A stretch of DNA of 64,000 nucleotides from Vibrio variabilis (GTDB lineage: Bacteria; Pseudomonadota; Gammaproteobacteria; Enterobacterales; Vibrionaceae), in contig NZ_JYJK01000002.1 in the NCBI RefSeq assembly GCF_003263785.1, forward strand, positions 1 through 64,000. Reading direction: 5' to 3'. The position numbers and the translations under genes are program-made. The notes beneath the pieces were generated by a model. The model saw only the letters and a program-made list of their open reading frames with translations. It ran no database searches and was not told the DNA's origin. This document shows, piece after piece, positions 9,338 through 19,144 of the stretch (the first letter of the stretch is position 1; every line of letters begins with the position of its first letter).

Positions 9338-9372
9338 AAAAAATGGCCACACTAACAATCTAGTGTGGCCAT
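9338..9372 (-). terminator. Terminator of the PL38-like / kdgM operon
   Basis: Perfect 12-bp stem ATGGCCACACTA / TAGTGTGGCCAT with a 6-base loop, followed on the minus strand by a T run. It ends the kdgM gene, whose stop is about 30 bases away. Confidence 0.88.
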
Positions 9373-9402
9373 GCGGACAATCAGTTAAAGTAGACCTCTA
9401 CT

Positions 9403-10076
9403 CTAGAAGCTATAAGTAATGCCGATACGGCTTCGTAGCTGACGATCGCTTGAAGAGCTCGATACCGAAACATTGGCGAACTCAACATATGGGCGCCAAC
9501 TCCAGTCTTCGCCTTTATAGCCAAGTTTGAACAATGCGTCCCAGTTGGTGTCACCGTTGTCGAATAACACTTGGTCATCCAAACCTTTCTCATAGTTCGC
9601 TTCTAGGCCAAACTGAAACCCATTGTATTTATAATCAAGGTTCGCCGTGACTTTGCTCTTCTGTTCAGAAGAACGATCATCAGAGAAGTTACGGAACTCA
9701 TGACGATAGCGAAGCTTAGTGACAACCCCTGAATCAAAAGAGTACTGAGCGCGAAGCTGCGGTTTATAGGTCACGTGACAGGGAAGAACGTAATTGGCAT
9801 ACCCGGTATAAGCATCCAATTGTCATCAATTTTGTATTTGTAGCCGAAGTCGAATTCGTTGCCTTTCGATTGCCATTCTGAAAATGGTTTCCCCTTCTGC
9901 ATCGCTTCAACGCCAAAATACATATTCCCAACGCCAGCCCCAAGCTTAACGCGACTAGCATATGTTTCACTTTCATGTTTATATTCTTGACGAAAATCGA
10001 GAGATGCCGCAGAAACAGAGGCACTAGCAACCAATGCCACAACCGCAGTTGTAGCTATTTTATAAACCTTAGACAC
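9403..10076 (-). CDS. kdgM: KdgM-family oligouronate porin (reading frame broken near 9783)
   Basis: The N-terminal part (10076 down to about 9785) has a signal peptide ending ASVSA and the family start SLDFRQEYKHESETYASRVK. The C-terminal part in another frame reads THYKPQ-like sequence (VTYKPQLRAQYSFDSG), RYRHEFRNF and ends with a terminal Phe (RSRIGITYSF), typical of outer-membrane beta-barrels. One base restores about 224 residues, normal for KdgM. KdgM-type 12-strand barrels pass acidic oligosaccharides from lyases. It is the second gene after the PL38-like lyase (13 bases apart), so import of that enzyme's products is the likely job. Confidence 0.82.
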
Positions 10077-10089
10077 AGTTTAATTCCTT

Positions 10090-11268
10090 TTATTTGAATA
10101 ATAGATTTGCAACTTTTTTGCTATTTACTTTTTCTTTACTCAGCTCAGAAATAGCGTCGGTAAATACCGGCTCACCATATGCCTTCTGCGCATAAAGTAA
10201 ATTCACATAGGCTTTCGAACCATCAAAGCCTTTTAATTCTTTGTATTGCCACTTATCCGGTTGATTAGCATGTTTAGCGATATATTGATAACCTTTTGCT
10301 AAAGAGTGCTTATCAACTTCATAATTCCAAACGTCAATGCCAAGCTTGTCTCCAAAATGACCAAGATGACTGTAGGCTTCTAGGTTGAAGTTTGAATAAT
10401 GCCAAGGGCGAGTCCGTTCTAGCTCTCCATGTTGACGACCATGCATATCAAATTGACTGCCGATTCGGCGCATCTGCGTGATTCTCAAGCGCTGCTTTGC
10501 AATATCTTCTTGCCCAACAAAAATGGCAAAAGCAGCCACTTGTGCGTCATACCACGTACCGTGATTGTTGTGCCAATTGTCCTCTTCAAAACCATGATTA
10601 CTGGTTAGAAGCCATTGATTAAATTCACTAAACCAAGTAACCATGGCCTGATAGTCTTTCGGATCTAGTTGCTCTTGTAAGATGTTGATACTATCCAGTA
10701 CTGGGATAAGTAAGCGACTATCAATTATGCCAATACCACGGCCATCAACAATTCCTGGGATTGCTTGAGCATGGTTGAGGTTAGGGTTCATTCGTGTCTT
10801 TGGATCAACAAACCATGCTATAAGCTGAGCTTTCGCCTTATCTGCATATGCTTGATTATCCGTGAAATAATAAGCGAGACTCAGGTCTGTCACATCTTTA
10901 GCAAAGCGGATAAAACGCTGCTTATCCGTTGCTGCGCTTTTAGTGGCCATATTGTATTCACCATCACGGCGCACATAAGGTAAGCCATCTTCAGTATCCG
11001 GATTCGGCCACCAATATGGGCCAAAGCTAAAATAATCGTGTTTGTCACCACTGGCTGGCAACAGAGTTTTGTTCGTCACCGGATCTATTTCGGCGTTGAG
11101 CGCCTGCTCTGCTTTTTCAACTAATGTATCTATAGAGCCTTGTTTCATCGTTAGATGTTGCTTGTTATATTCAAGCGCAGCTGAATCATATGAAATAAAG
11201 TCGACACCACCCGCTATTGCTCCCCAGGACAGGGCGAGCGAAATAGCAACCACACTTTTATTTATCAT
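10090..11268 (-). CDS. Secreted alginate-lyase-superfamily polysaccharide lyase (PL38-like)
   Basis: 392 residues with a signal peptide (MINKSVVAISLALSWGAIAGG). The body is an (alpha/alpha) barrel of the alginate_lyase Pfam type: FSFGPYWWPNPDTEDGLPYV, the conserved HNNHGTWYDAQ catalytic segment (about residue 238) and GELERTRPWHYSNFNLEAYSHLG. This combination is typical of PL38 and close relatives, which include beta-1,4-glucuronan and mannuronan lyases. It should cut the polymer in the periplasm or outside the cell. A strong Shine-Dalgarno (AAGGAGG, 7 bases before ATG) fixes the start. It leads the operon with kdgM. Substrate, glucuronan or alginate, cannot be decided from sequence alone. 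Confidence 0.78.
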   Translation of the reverse strand: MINKSVVAISLALSWGAIAGGVDFISYDSAALEYNKQHLTMKQGSIDTLVEKAEQALNAEIDPVTNKTLLPASGDKHDYFSFGPYWWPNPDTEDGLPYVRRDGEYNMATKSAATDKQRFIRFAKDVTDLSLAYYFTDNQAYADKAKAQLIAWFVDPKTRMNPNLNHAQAIPGIVDGRGIGIIDSRLLIPVLDSINILQEQLDPKDYQAMVTWFSEFNQWLLTSNHGFEEDNWHNNHGTWYDAQVAAFAIFVGQEDIAKQRLRITQMRRIGSQFDMHGRQHGELERTRPWHYSNFNLEAYSHLGHFGDKLGIDVWNYEVDKHSLAKGYQYIAKHANQPDKWQYKELKGFDGSKAYVNLLYAQKAYGEPVFTDAISELSKEKVNSKKVANLLFK

Positions 11269-11372
11269 TATAAACCTCCTTATTGAAACTGAAACAATGA
11301 TAAGTGAAACATCGGTTCAAAAAGTCGATCATGATCATTTTATTAAATTAGATATATATTAATAGTGATAAT

Positions 11373-11388
11373 TGTGACTTCGGTCAAA
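11373..11388 (-). promoter_or_regulatory. Candidate CRP site for the PL38-like / kdgM operon
   Basis: TGTGACTTCGGTCAAA matches the TGTGA-N6-TCACA CRP consensus at 9 of 10 fixed positions. It lies about 105 bases upstream of the lyase start codon, in a promoter region that also holds a weak KdgR-like sequence (11303-11321). Catabolite control is inferred. Confidence 0.5.
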
Positions 11389-11426
11389 TTTATTAATCTA
11401 TGACTAATTCCTGCCGCTATAAATAT

Positions 11427-11452
11427 AAAAAGGGCTCATAAAGAGCCCTTTT
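11427..11452 (-). terminator. Terminator after the beta-helix protein gene
   Basis: 10-base arms AAAAGGGCTC / GAGCCCTTTT around a 6-base loop; symmetric enough to work in both directions. It separates the beta-helix gene from the PL38-like operon. Confidence 0.85.
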
Positions 11453-11475
11453 ATATTACTTTAGATAAATTAGTT

Positions 11476-13476
11476 CTAATAAGATCTAAATTTTACGTAC
11501 TGGCAATTGTTGCTTGAACTAAATTTCACTACTTTGCCAGTGAGAGTGTTTCCGCTGACATAGTTTGATGTCACGCTCATTGAACCGCTGCCATCAACAC
11601 TGGATAACGTTCCCCTAAAATCACAGTGACTATTTGCATCACTATCCCATACTTGTACGGTTTTCCCCGCGAGATCTCTATCAATCGCTAAACAGGTTGC
11701 TTGGGATAGATCCAACTCCATTTTCTGCCCCCAACTGTATTGGGTTACAGCATCACACCCTTCAGATACGGGAGGATCAACGGGATCAACCGGCTCTTCT
11801 GGTTCAACCCCTTCTGGAGGCCAAGAACCTCCCGCAACAGTAACACCAGAGGTTGGTATCTGTTGATGCACGCCCTCTGCCAATGTTTGATTCCAAGTCG
11901 CTATTGGCTCTCCATTAATATTGAGATGTTGGTAATTGCTGCCATCCCAGTTGAGCGCATACTCTACATCCGGCTCATCAAACAGTCCCCAGCGAGTAAT
12001 ACTGTCACCCGAGCTCTTTGCCTTCTTCAGCGTATTGTTAACTAGAACATTGTTGGGTCCTGTTGGTCCTGACCACTTACTTGCATGGTCGCCCGACCCA
12101 ACCCAAATCGGTTGCCACGTTGCTCCCGATTCTGGCGCGCCATTGGACCAACTGCGATGCTCAAACGGCACTGCAATATCGTTAGAGCGAACTAAGTTGT
12201 TGCGCTCCCAGCCCCCATGGAAGTTCATATCAACGTTGAGTGTATTGTGCTCAACGACATTTCCAGTCGCAGACCACTGAAGGGCTAGGTGTCGAATGTT
12301 GCGAATATCGTTATTGTGAATCCAGCTGTTGTACAACTTGGAGCCACGAACGTACCCATTGCCACCAGCACCTTTATTCCACGAACCGTCGATCATGTTA
12401 TTGGAGATAGTGACCGCTTTAGCAAACTCACTAACAATAGGGTGTGAACCAATCATGTCGATACGAACATTATCAACCCAGCCATTGTATGCCCACTTGA
12501 GAATGATGCCGTGAATTGCATCTTGTGCACATACATTCTCATACCGATATAAGACCCCATTGGGGTTGCTCGCCGAAAACTGGTTGCGGTTGTAGCCTTC
12601 ACAATGACTGCCTTTTGTATCCATGGTCAGGAAGAAGTCTTGCAGGCCAAAGTTTTCTACCGCACTGACAGGCATAACACGGCTGTTATAACCACTTTCA
12701 TTGTTTAGCGGGATATCGAACTCTAGAGCGCCATCAAGTGTGACGGTATTATTGCCAGTATTCACTGCTGCCACTTTAAAAATCTGTGTACGCATATGAC
12801 CCGTTTTCAAGTGACTACCACTTCTTCTCGACTCTGGCACCTGTCCCTTGTCTAAAAACGCTTTGTCACTTGCTGCGCCTACGTAGATGAGGTCGCCTTG
12901 ACTAAACTCGCTAGCTTTCCCGGACTCTAAGAAAAGCGTTGTGTCACCCATTTTGGCTGGTTGTGAAAACTCAATACTGTGTTTCCAGTGAAAGTTGACG
13001 CTCCCTTCGTAAGCTGGTTCTTTAACATGCTTTTCTCGAGTTTCGACACGAAATACGCCAAAGCCTGGCCAGTATTTCTTATCAAACTCAGGCGCATTGC
13101 TCGCATCCACACCATAAGGTGACCAAGATCTGACGACAATTTGCGTACCCGTGGCAGGATCGCTACCTGCCCCTTTGATAACCAACCCTGACTTATCGAT
13201 ATGGATTTCATCGCTCAGGTTGATCATGCCCTTTGGCAATACAATCACCGTATTTTGACTTGTGGAAGCAGTCACATCATTGTCAATTATGGCTTGCAGT
13301 GCTGCAGAGTCATCGATGCCATCATCTGCGATAACGCCATGATCAGCCGCGTAAATAGTGTTTTGAAATGTCGCAGGTAACGTTGCGCCTTGTTTATAAC
13401 CTGGAGCAGAAAGACCAGAAGCGCTATATAGTGTTAGAGGTATCAGTATGGCGAGTGTGTTCACGTTCATTTTCAC
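11476..13476 (-). CDS. Secreted parallel beta-helix protein (putative lyase) with C-terminal Cys-rich module
   Basis: About 666 residues from a GTG at 13476, chosen because GGGAG lies 8 bases upstream and a terminator sits inside the longer frame that runs up to 13563. Signal peptide MKMNVNTLAILIPLTLYSASG. The body starts like a pectate_lyase_3 fold (YAADHGVIADDGIDDSAALQ) and continues as a right-handed beta-helix with Asn-rich turns (ISNNMIDGSW, HNNDIRNIRH, VEHNTLNV). A Pro/Glu linker (PEEPVDPVDPP) leads to a C-terminal domain of about 90 residues with four Cys, perhaps carbohydrate-binding. I do not recognise a named family; position next to a symporter and lyases suggests a polyuronate-acting enzyme. 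Confidence 0.72.
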   Translation of the reverse strand: MKMNVNTLAILIPLTLYSASGLSAPGYKQGATLPATFQNTIYAADHGVIADDGIDDSAALQAIIDNDVTASTSQNTVIVLPKGMINLSDEIHIDKSGLVIKGAGSDPATGTQIVVRSWSPYGVDASNAPEFDKKYWPGFGVFRVETREKHVKEPAYEGSVNFHWKHSIEFSQPAKMGDTTLFLESGKASEFSQGDLIYVGAASDKAFLDKGQVPESRRSGSHLKTGHMRTQIFKVAAVNTGNNTVTLDGALEFDIPLNNESGYNSRVMPVSAVENFGLQDFFLTMDTKGSHCEGYNRNQFSASNPNGVLYRYENVCAQDAIHGIILKWAYNGWVDNVRIDMIGSHPIVSEFAKAVTISNNMIDGSWNKGAGGNGYVRGSKLYNSWIHNNDIRNIRHLALQWSATGNVVEHNTLNVDMNFHGGWERNNLVRSNDIAVPFEHRSWSNGAPESGATWQPIWVGSGDHASKWSGPTGPNNVLVNNTLKKAKSSGDSITRWGLFDEPDVEYALNWDGSNYQHLNINGEPIATWNQTLAEGVHQQIPTSGVTVAGGSWPPEGVEPEEPVDPVDPPVSEGCDAVTQYSWGQKMELDLSQATCLAIDRDLAGKTVQVWDSDANSHCDFRGTLSSVDGSGSMSVTSNYVSGNTLTGKVVKFSSSNNCQYVKFRSY

Positions 13477-13524
13477 GATTGGATCTCCCTTCCGTGTTTT
13501 AGATTTTTTCTTTTTGTTAATGGT

Positions 13525-13560
13525 TAAAAAAAAGGAGCTACTGTGAACTGCGTAGCTCCT
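13525..13560 (-). terminator. Terminator after the first symporter
   Basis: 9-bp stem AGGAGCTAC / GTAGCTCCT followed on the minus strand by eight T and a further T-rich stretch. It lies just downstream of the symporter stop codon and upstream of the true start of the beta-helix gene. Confidence 0.82.
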
Positions 13561-13578
13561 CAATGGGGGTTAATCAGA

Positions 13579-15345
13579 TTATGTAGCGGTACTTGCTGTT
13601 AGCTTATCCGCTTGTTTTGCACTCTTAAGAAGCAAACTACCTACTGTAACAATCACCGCACCACAGAAGACGAACGCCATTCGTCCCCAGAATGGGTTCG
13701 GGATGAGCACCATTAGCGTCACTAGCACACCGAAGACGAGGATTAGTTTGCCTAGCATGTTGCGCTGTTGACGATCCAGCTCGTCTTGACCAGCTTCTTC
13801 TACAACTGGAGTAGCAACATCATTCCAGAACTCAGTTAGCTCAGACTCGCGCTCACCCACTGGCTCTTTGTAGAATCGAGTTGTTAAACAGAAGAAACCA
13901 CCAGTGATGAATAGGTGACCCATGATGCCCAGTAGAACCTTAAGATCTTTCGCTTCACGACCGGTAAATGGCGTATCGAGGTTCAGCCAGTTAGCTACCA
14001 CATCAGCAGTAATCACAAAGCTAACAAGGTAAGAAACGATGATACCGACAACCAGTGTTGCCCATGCTGCCCAGTCTGGCGTCTTCTTGATGAAAATACC
14101 GAAGAACAGTGGAACTAGGATAGGCATCTGCAGCAATGTACTAACGTACATCATCGCATCGAATAGGCTCAATCCGCGAAGTGAGTTGATGAACAGTGCG
14201 ACGAGAATAATCAGACCACCAAAACACATAGTGACGATTTGGCTCACACGCATCAGTTTCTTGTCGTCAGCCTTCTTATCAAGGATTGGCGCGTAGAAGT
14301 TGCGAACGAAGATACCGGAGTTACGGTTAAGGCCAGAGTCCATAGAAGACATGGTCGCCGCAAATACCGCTGACATAAGTAGACCCACCATACCAACAGG
14401 CATCGCATTCTCAACGAAGACTAGGTAAACCGCATCCGCTGCTTTTTTACCCAGCTCTGCCGCATGAACCGTGGCTGCATCTGGGTACATCACCGCCGTT
14501 ACCCAAGGTGGCAAGAACCAAATCGCTGGACCAATCAGCATAAGAACAAACGCAAGTAATGCTGCTTTGCGCGCATTGGTCGAATCTTTAGCCGTAAGGA
14601 AGCGATAAGAGTCTTGCATGTTGTTGATGTTTTGGAGCTGCTTAACAAACATGAAGATGAACCATGCCACGAACAGCAATGGATAGTTCATATCAGAACC
14701 CATGATTGAATCGGCAGGGAACTGCTCGATAAGGTTGGTTGGACCACCAATCTTAACTAAGGCTGCTACCGCACACACGACGGTCACCGCCATGATGACC
14801 ACCATCTGAACAAAGTCAGATGCCACAACGCCCCAAGCGCCGCCAATTACGGAAATAAACAGAACAATCAAGCCAGTAACAACGATGGTCGTCTCGATAT
14901 CTACTTTAAATACCGCACTGACAAACAGGGCTAGACCATTCAACCAAATACCGGTGTAGACAATGCTGGTTGGCATCGTTGCCCAAGTAAATACTTGCTC
15001 GTTGGTGCCACCAAAACGACGACGAACGCCCTCAATCGGTGTTACTACACGCATTTGGCGGAAACGATATGAGAAGAACAACCAAGAAAGTAGGAAGCCA
15101 AATGCGTTGGCCATAAATACGACCATGATAGGGAAACCATCGGTAAACGCTTTACCTGCTGCTCCAGTAAAGGTCCACGCACTAAACTGGGTCATAAAGG
15201 CTGTTGAGCCGACCATCCACCAGAGCATTTTACCGCCGCCTCTAAAGTAGTCACTGGTAGAACTACCCGCGAAGCGTTTAAAGATGACGCCTATCGCTAT
15301 CATAAAGATAAAGTAAACGCCCACGACGAGCATATCGACATTCAT
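13579..15345 (-). CDS. Sodium:solute symporter (SSS family), copy 1
   Basis: 588 residues, many transmembrane helices, intact. SSS family features: an N-terminal GVYFIFMIAIGVIFKR helix, SSTSDYFRGGGKMLWW, and FAATMSSMDSGLNRNSGIF around the sodium site. The extra C-terminal helices and length above 550 fit uronate-type members found in alginate and polyuronate loci, which take in the monomer or short oligomers with Na+. It reads away from a near-identical second copy (15851-17615), with KdgR-like boxes between them, and is followed by the beta-helix gene. Confidence 0.88.
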   Translation of the reverse strand: MNVDMLVVGVYFIFMIAIGVIFKRFAGSSTSDYFRGGGKMLWWMVGSTAFMTQFSAWTFTGAAGKAFTDGFPIMVVFMANAFGFLLSWLFFSYRFRQMRVVTPIEGVRRRFGGTNEQVFTWATMPTSIVYTGIWLNGLALFVSAVFKVDIETTIVVTGLIVLFISVIGGAWGVVASDFVQMVVIMAVTVVCAVAALVKIGGPTNLIEQFPADSIMGSDMNYPLLFVAWFIFMFVKQLQNINNMQDSYRFLTAKDSTNARKAALLAFVLMLIGPAIWFLPPWVTAVMYPDAATVHAAELGKKAADAVYLVFVENAMPVGMVGLLMSAVFAATMSSMDSGLNRNSGIFVRNFYAPILDKKADDKKLMRVSQIVTMCFGGLIILVALFINSLRGLSLFDAMMYVSTLLQMPILVPLFFGIFIKKTPDWAAWATLVVGIIVSYLVSFVITADVVANWLNLDTPFTGREAKDLKVLLGIMGHLFITGGFFCLTTRFYKEPVGERESELTEFWNDVATPVVEEAGQDELDRQQRNMLGKLILVFGVLVTLMVLIPNPFWGRMAFVFCGAVIVTVGSLLLKSAKQADKLTASTAT

Positions 15346-15386
15346 TCTGAACTCCTTTCACATTTTCTTTCTAATCTAAAATCATT

Positions 15387-15405
15387 TTTAAAACTCCGTT
15401 TCATT
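15387..15405. promoter_or_regulatory. Half-conserved KdgR-like box, copy-1 symporter side
   Basis: TTTAAAACTCCGTTTCATT: the right half TTTCATT is perfect and the spacing of five bases is correct, while the left half matches AATGAAA at 4 of 7. It lies about 42 bases upstream of the minus-strand symporter start. Confidence 0.45.
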
Positions 15406-15446
15406 ATTTGATAAATGACGTTTTTATAAAGGCCGTTTAGGCATAA

Positions 15447-15462
15447 TGTGACCTGTGTAACT
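15447..15462. promoter_or_regulatory. Candidate CRP site
   Basis: TGTGACCTGTGTAACT fits the CRP consensus with one perfect half (TGTGA) and 3 of 5 in the other. It is about 100 bases upstream of the copy-1 symporter start. Confidence 0.35.
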
Positions 15463-15724
15463 AATTATTTCTGGAGATATGATTTTGTGTTAACGCGATC
15501 AAAAAATGCGCAACACACATGAATGATGGTTGCTGATATTGTCATAGGTAGTCCAAACAAACGGTCTAGATGCCTACTCAACATGGCCTGAAGGCGCTAG
15601 CCTTAGTCTTACAAAGCTTGGGACTGGGTGACTAGATCGACATATAAGGCACGTTAACCAAGACGAGAAGCCTACAGTGCGCTGATGAAACCTCATGACA
15701 AAAAGCCAAGCACAATCTAAAAAA

Positions 15725-15743
15725 AATGAAAAACCGTTTCATT
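15725..15743. promoter_or_regulatory. KdgR operator
   Basis: AATGAAAAACCGTTTCATT is a perfect AATGAAA-N5-TTTCATT palindrome, the known KdgR binding pattern in enterobacteria and vibrios. It lies about 108 bases upstream of the copy-2 symporter start codon and should place symporter, uxaC and the PL15-like lyase under KdgR. Confidence 0.8.
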
Positions 15744-15850
15744 CATCACAAAAATGCACAGTTTTTTGGCAATAGCGACACACTTAAAGCAATAATGAAC
15801 CGGTGTTTTATTTTTTTGATTTAAGTAATTTCATTTTAGAGGTAAGTATA

Positions 15851-17615
15851 ATGAATATTGACATTGTTGTTGTCGGTGTCTACTTCGTCTTCATGATCGC
15901 TGTAGGTGTCATATTCAAACGTCTAGCGGGTAGCTCGACCAGTGATTACTTTCGCGGGGGCGGCAAAATGCTGTGGTGGATGGTGGTTCTACAGCCTTCA
16001 TGACCCAGTTCAGTGCTTGGACATTCACCGGGGCAGCAGGCAAAGCCTTTACTGATGGCTTCCCTATCATGGTTATTTTCATGGCCAATGCATTCGGCTT
16101 TTTGCTGTCTTGGCTGTTTTTCTCTTACCGCTTCCGTCAAATGCGCGTTGTGACACCTGTAGAAGGGGTTCGTCGCCGCTTTGGTTCGACAAACGAGCAG
16201 GTATTTACCTGGGCAACCATGCCAACCAGCATTGTTTACACCGGTATTTGGCTAAACGGTCTGGCGTTATTCGTTAGTGCAGTATTCAAAATCGATATCG
16301 AAACAACCATTGTCGTTACCGGCTGATTGTTCTGTTTATCTCTGTGATCGGCGGTTCTTGGGGTGTAGTGGCGTCCGACTTTGTGCAAATGGTGGTCATC
16401 ATGGCGGTCACCGTTGTATGTGCCGTTGCAGCTCTCATAAAGATCGGCGGTCCAAGCAACTTAATTGAGCAGTTCCCAGCAGACTCTGTTATGGGGCCAA
16501 ACATGAACTACCCGTTACTGTTCGTAGCCTGGTTCATCTTCATGTTTGTTAAGCAGCTCCAAAACATCAACAACATGCAAGATTCTTACAGATTCTTGAC
16601 GGCTAAAGACTCGACCAACGCGCGTAAAGCAGCGCTTCTAGCCTTCGTTCTTATGCTAATCGGTCCGGCGATTTGGTTCATGCCTCCATGGGTAACAGCG
16701 GTTCTTTACCCTGATGCGGCGCTAGCCCACGCAGATGCACTCGGCGGCAAAGCGGCGGATGCGGTTTATCTGGTATTCGTTGAACGAGTAATGCCTGTCG
16801 GTATGGTCGGCCTGCTTATGTCAGCGGTATTTGCGGCAACCATGTCGTCAATGGACTCAGGCCTTAACCGTAACGCGGGTGTTTTCGTTCGTAACTTCTA
16901 CAGTCCTATTATTAATAAGAATGCATCTGAGAAAAAACTGATGCGAGTCAGTCAAGGCGTCACTATGGTGTTTGGCGCGCTGATTATCGCAGTTGCTCTG
17001 TTCATCAACTCGCTTCGTGGATTAAGCCTATTTGATGCCATGATGTACGTTAGTACATTGCTACAAATGCCTATCCTAGTACCGCTGTTCTTCGGCATGT
17101 TTATTAAGAAGACGCCGGATTGGGCAGCTTGGGCTACGCTAGCAGTCGGTATGGTGGTCTCTTACATGGTGAGCTTTGTCATCACACCTGATGTCATTGC
17201 GAACCTACTCGGTATCGAGGGCGGCTTCACCAGTCGTGAGGCGTCAGACCTAACGGTCATGAATGGCATCATCGGTCACCTTGTGTTCACCGGCGGTTTC
17301 TTCTGCCTAACCACTAAATTCTACAAAGAGCCACAAGGCGAGCGTAAAACGGAACTTAACGAGTTTTGGACGGATGTGGCAACGCCTGTTATTGAAGAAG
17401 AAGGACAAGATGCGGTCGACCGCCAGCAGCGCAGCATGCTTGGTAAGCTCATCTTAATCTTCGGTGTGTTGGTTGTCTGCATGGTACTGATACCAAATCC
17501 ATTCTGGGGTCGCATGGCCTTCTTGTTCTGTGGCGGCGTGGTACTGACCGTAGGAGCTCTGCTGCTAAAAAGCGCCAAGGAAACCAAAGTACTTAACCTG
17601 CAAACTCAGAGTTAA
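15851..17615 (+). CDS. Sodium:solute symporter (SSS family), copy 2 (frame broken near 15984 and 16323)
   Basis: Starting at an ATG with GAGGTAAG upstream, the protein is almost the same as copy 1 (13579-15345) along its whole length, about 588 residues. Comparison with copy 1 locates both breaks: the Trp-Trp-Met-Val-Gly stretch lacks one base at about 15984 (GGTGGTTC against GGTCGGCTC) and GGCTGATT lacks one T at about 16323. Everything else, including MSSMDSGLNRNAG, is intact, so loss of function by mutation is less likely than sequencing error. It heads the symporter - uxaC - PL15-like row and probably shares uronate uptake with copy 1. Confidence 0.82.
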
Positions 17616-17625
17616 CGGAGTGACA

Positions 17626-17651
17626 AGGGGCTGACCACCAGCCCCTATTTT
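17626..17651 (+). terminator. Terminator-like hairpin after symporter copy 2
   Basis: 8-bp stem AGGGGCTG / CAGCCCCT with a short loop, then TATTTT. The T run is modest, so uxaC may be reached by read-through. Confidence 0.65.
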
Positions 17652-17709
17652 GCGTTTAGCAATCCACTAGTCACCACTACGTTACAAAAAGTATTTCGAG
17701 ATGAGACCC

Positions 17710-19144
17710 ATGAACCAATACATCCATGACGATTTTCTTTTAACCTCGGATTTGGCTCGCCGCTTGTTCCATGACTATGCCAAAACCATGCCGATCATTG
17801 ACTATCACAATCACCTAGATGCAAAGCAGATTTGGGAAAACCATCGCGCGAGTAACATCGCCGAATGCTGGCTGCATAGTGATCACTATTTGTGGAGGGC
17901 GATGCGAAGCAATGGCATTGAAGAACACTACATAACCGGCAACGCGCCAGACAAAGAAAAGTTTGAAAAATGGTGTCAAAACCGCTCCTTATCTACTCGG
18001 AAACCCGCTCTACCAGTGGTCTCACTTAGAGCTAGAGCGATTCTTCAACTGCTCATTACTATTAAACCCAGACAATTGTGATGCCATTTGGTCACACTGT
18101 GAGGCTGAACTTGGGACTTCTAAACTCACCACTCAGAGTGTATTGAAGCAGTGTAAGGTCACGACAGTTTGCACGACAGACTCACCACTCTCTGATCTTC
18201 GCTATCACAAACTGATTGCAGAGTCCGACTTTGACGTCGAAGTGCTCCCTACATTCAGAGCCGACGATTTATTTGCGTTTGGATCGCCAAGCGCTTTTCG
18301 CAATATGATTGATACATTAAGCACAATGACCTCGCTACATATTGTATCTATCAACGACTTCCTCCACGCGATTTCAAAGCGAATCGAAGCATTCCATGAA
18401 GTCGGCTGCCGACTATCCGATCTTGGTCTCACGCAGGTCAATTTTGCTCCTTGCTCCCATAAAGTTGCTCAGCAACTGTTTGAGAAGCTTCTAACCGGAC
18501 AAGCCCTTAAAGATATCGAAAGCACACAGCTTAGCTCTTATCTGTTCAACCAATTGGGTCAACACTATCACAGCCGTGGCTGGGCAATGCAGCTTCATAT
18601 TGGTGTGCTGGTTAACGTTAACGAACGCAGAAAACAGGAGCTTGGCGGTGGCACCGGATTTAGTGTGATGAATGATCGCCTCATTGCTGAAAATCTCACC
18701 CAGCTTCTCAGTCAATTAGATTTAACCAACCAACTACCGAAGACGGTGCTGTACAGCATCAATCCGAACCATAATGCGTTACTCAGTTGTATTGCCGGTG
18801 CTTTTCAAGACAGTGACTCCGCCGCAGGAAAAATCCAGTTTGGCGCAGCATGGTGGTTTAACGACCACAAAGACGGCATGGAAGCGCAGCTCACCACGTT
18901 AAAGAACTTGGGCGCCTTAGGTCGATTCATCGGTATGTTAACCGACTCTCGCAACGTATTTTCCATGAGCCGTCACGAATATTTCCGCCGTGTACTGTGC
19001 AATCAACTCGCCTCTTGGGTTGAAAATGGCGAGCTTCCAAATAGCGACGCTCTGCTCAAAGAAACCATCGAAAACATCTGTTATTACAACGCACAGCGCT
19101 ACTTTAATTTTCATCAATCCAAACTCACAGGGGATGCTCAATGA
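17710..19144 (+). CDS. uxaC: UxaC, glucuronate/galacturonate isomerase (frame broken near 17980)
   Basis: The first part reads MNQYIHDDFLLTSDLARRLF and IDYHNHLDAKQIW, the metal-binding His motif of UxaC. The rest, in another frame from about 17980, reads APYLLGNPLYQWSHLELERFF and runs to the end with normal UxaC sequence. Removing one A from AAAA at 17978-17981 restores about 477 residues, the usual length. UxaC converts D-glucuronate to D-fructuronate or D-galacturonate to D-tagaturonate. Start 17710 is preferred over 17701 because of the upstream GAGATGAG. The stop overlaps the PL15-like start by ATGA, so the two are coupled. Confidence 0.88.

Larger units (their letters stand above)
15346..15850. 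other. 505-base intergenic region between the twin symporters
   Basis: No open frame here looks coding. The two ends carry the divergent promoters and the KdgR-like and CRP-like sites listed separately. The middle (about 15540-15700) has no obvious gene; a short inverted stretch around AAGGCGCTAGCCTTA (15591) is visible but has no terminator. Confidence 0.6.

Noticed and set aside
13477..13563. N-terminal extension of the beta-helix protein
   Set aside because: The extra 29 residues span a clear terminator, lack a signal peptide and have no ribosome binding site. The start at GTG 13476 is better.
15851..16340. Second symporter as a real pseudogene
   Set aside because: Both breaks are single missing bases next to short runs, and the rest is as well kept as copy 1. 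Similar breaks occur in many unrelated genes of the window.
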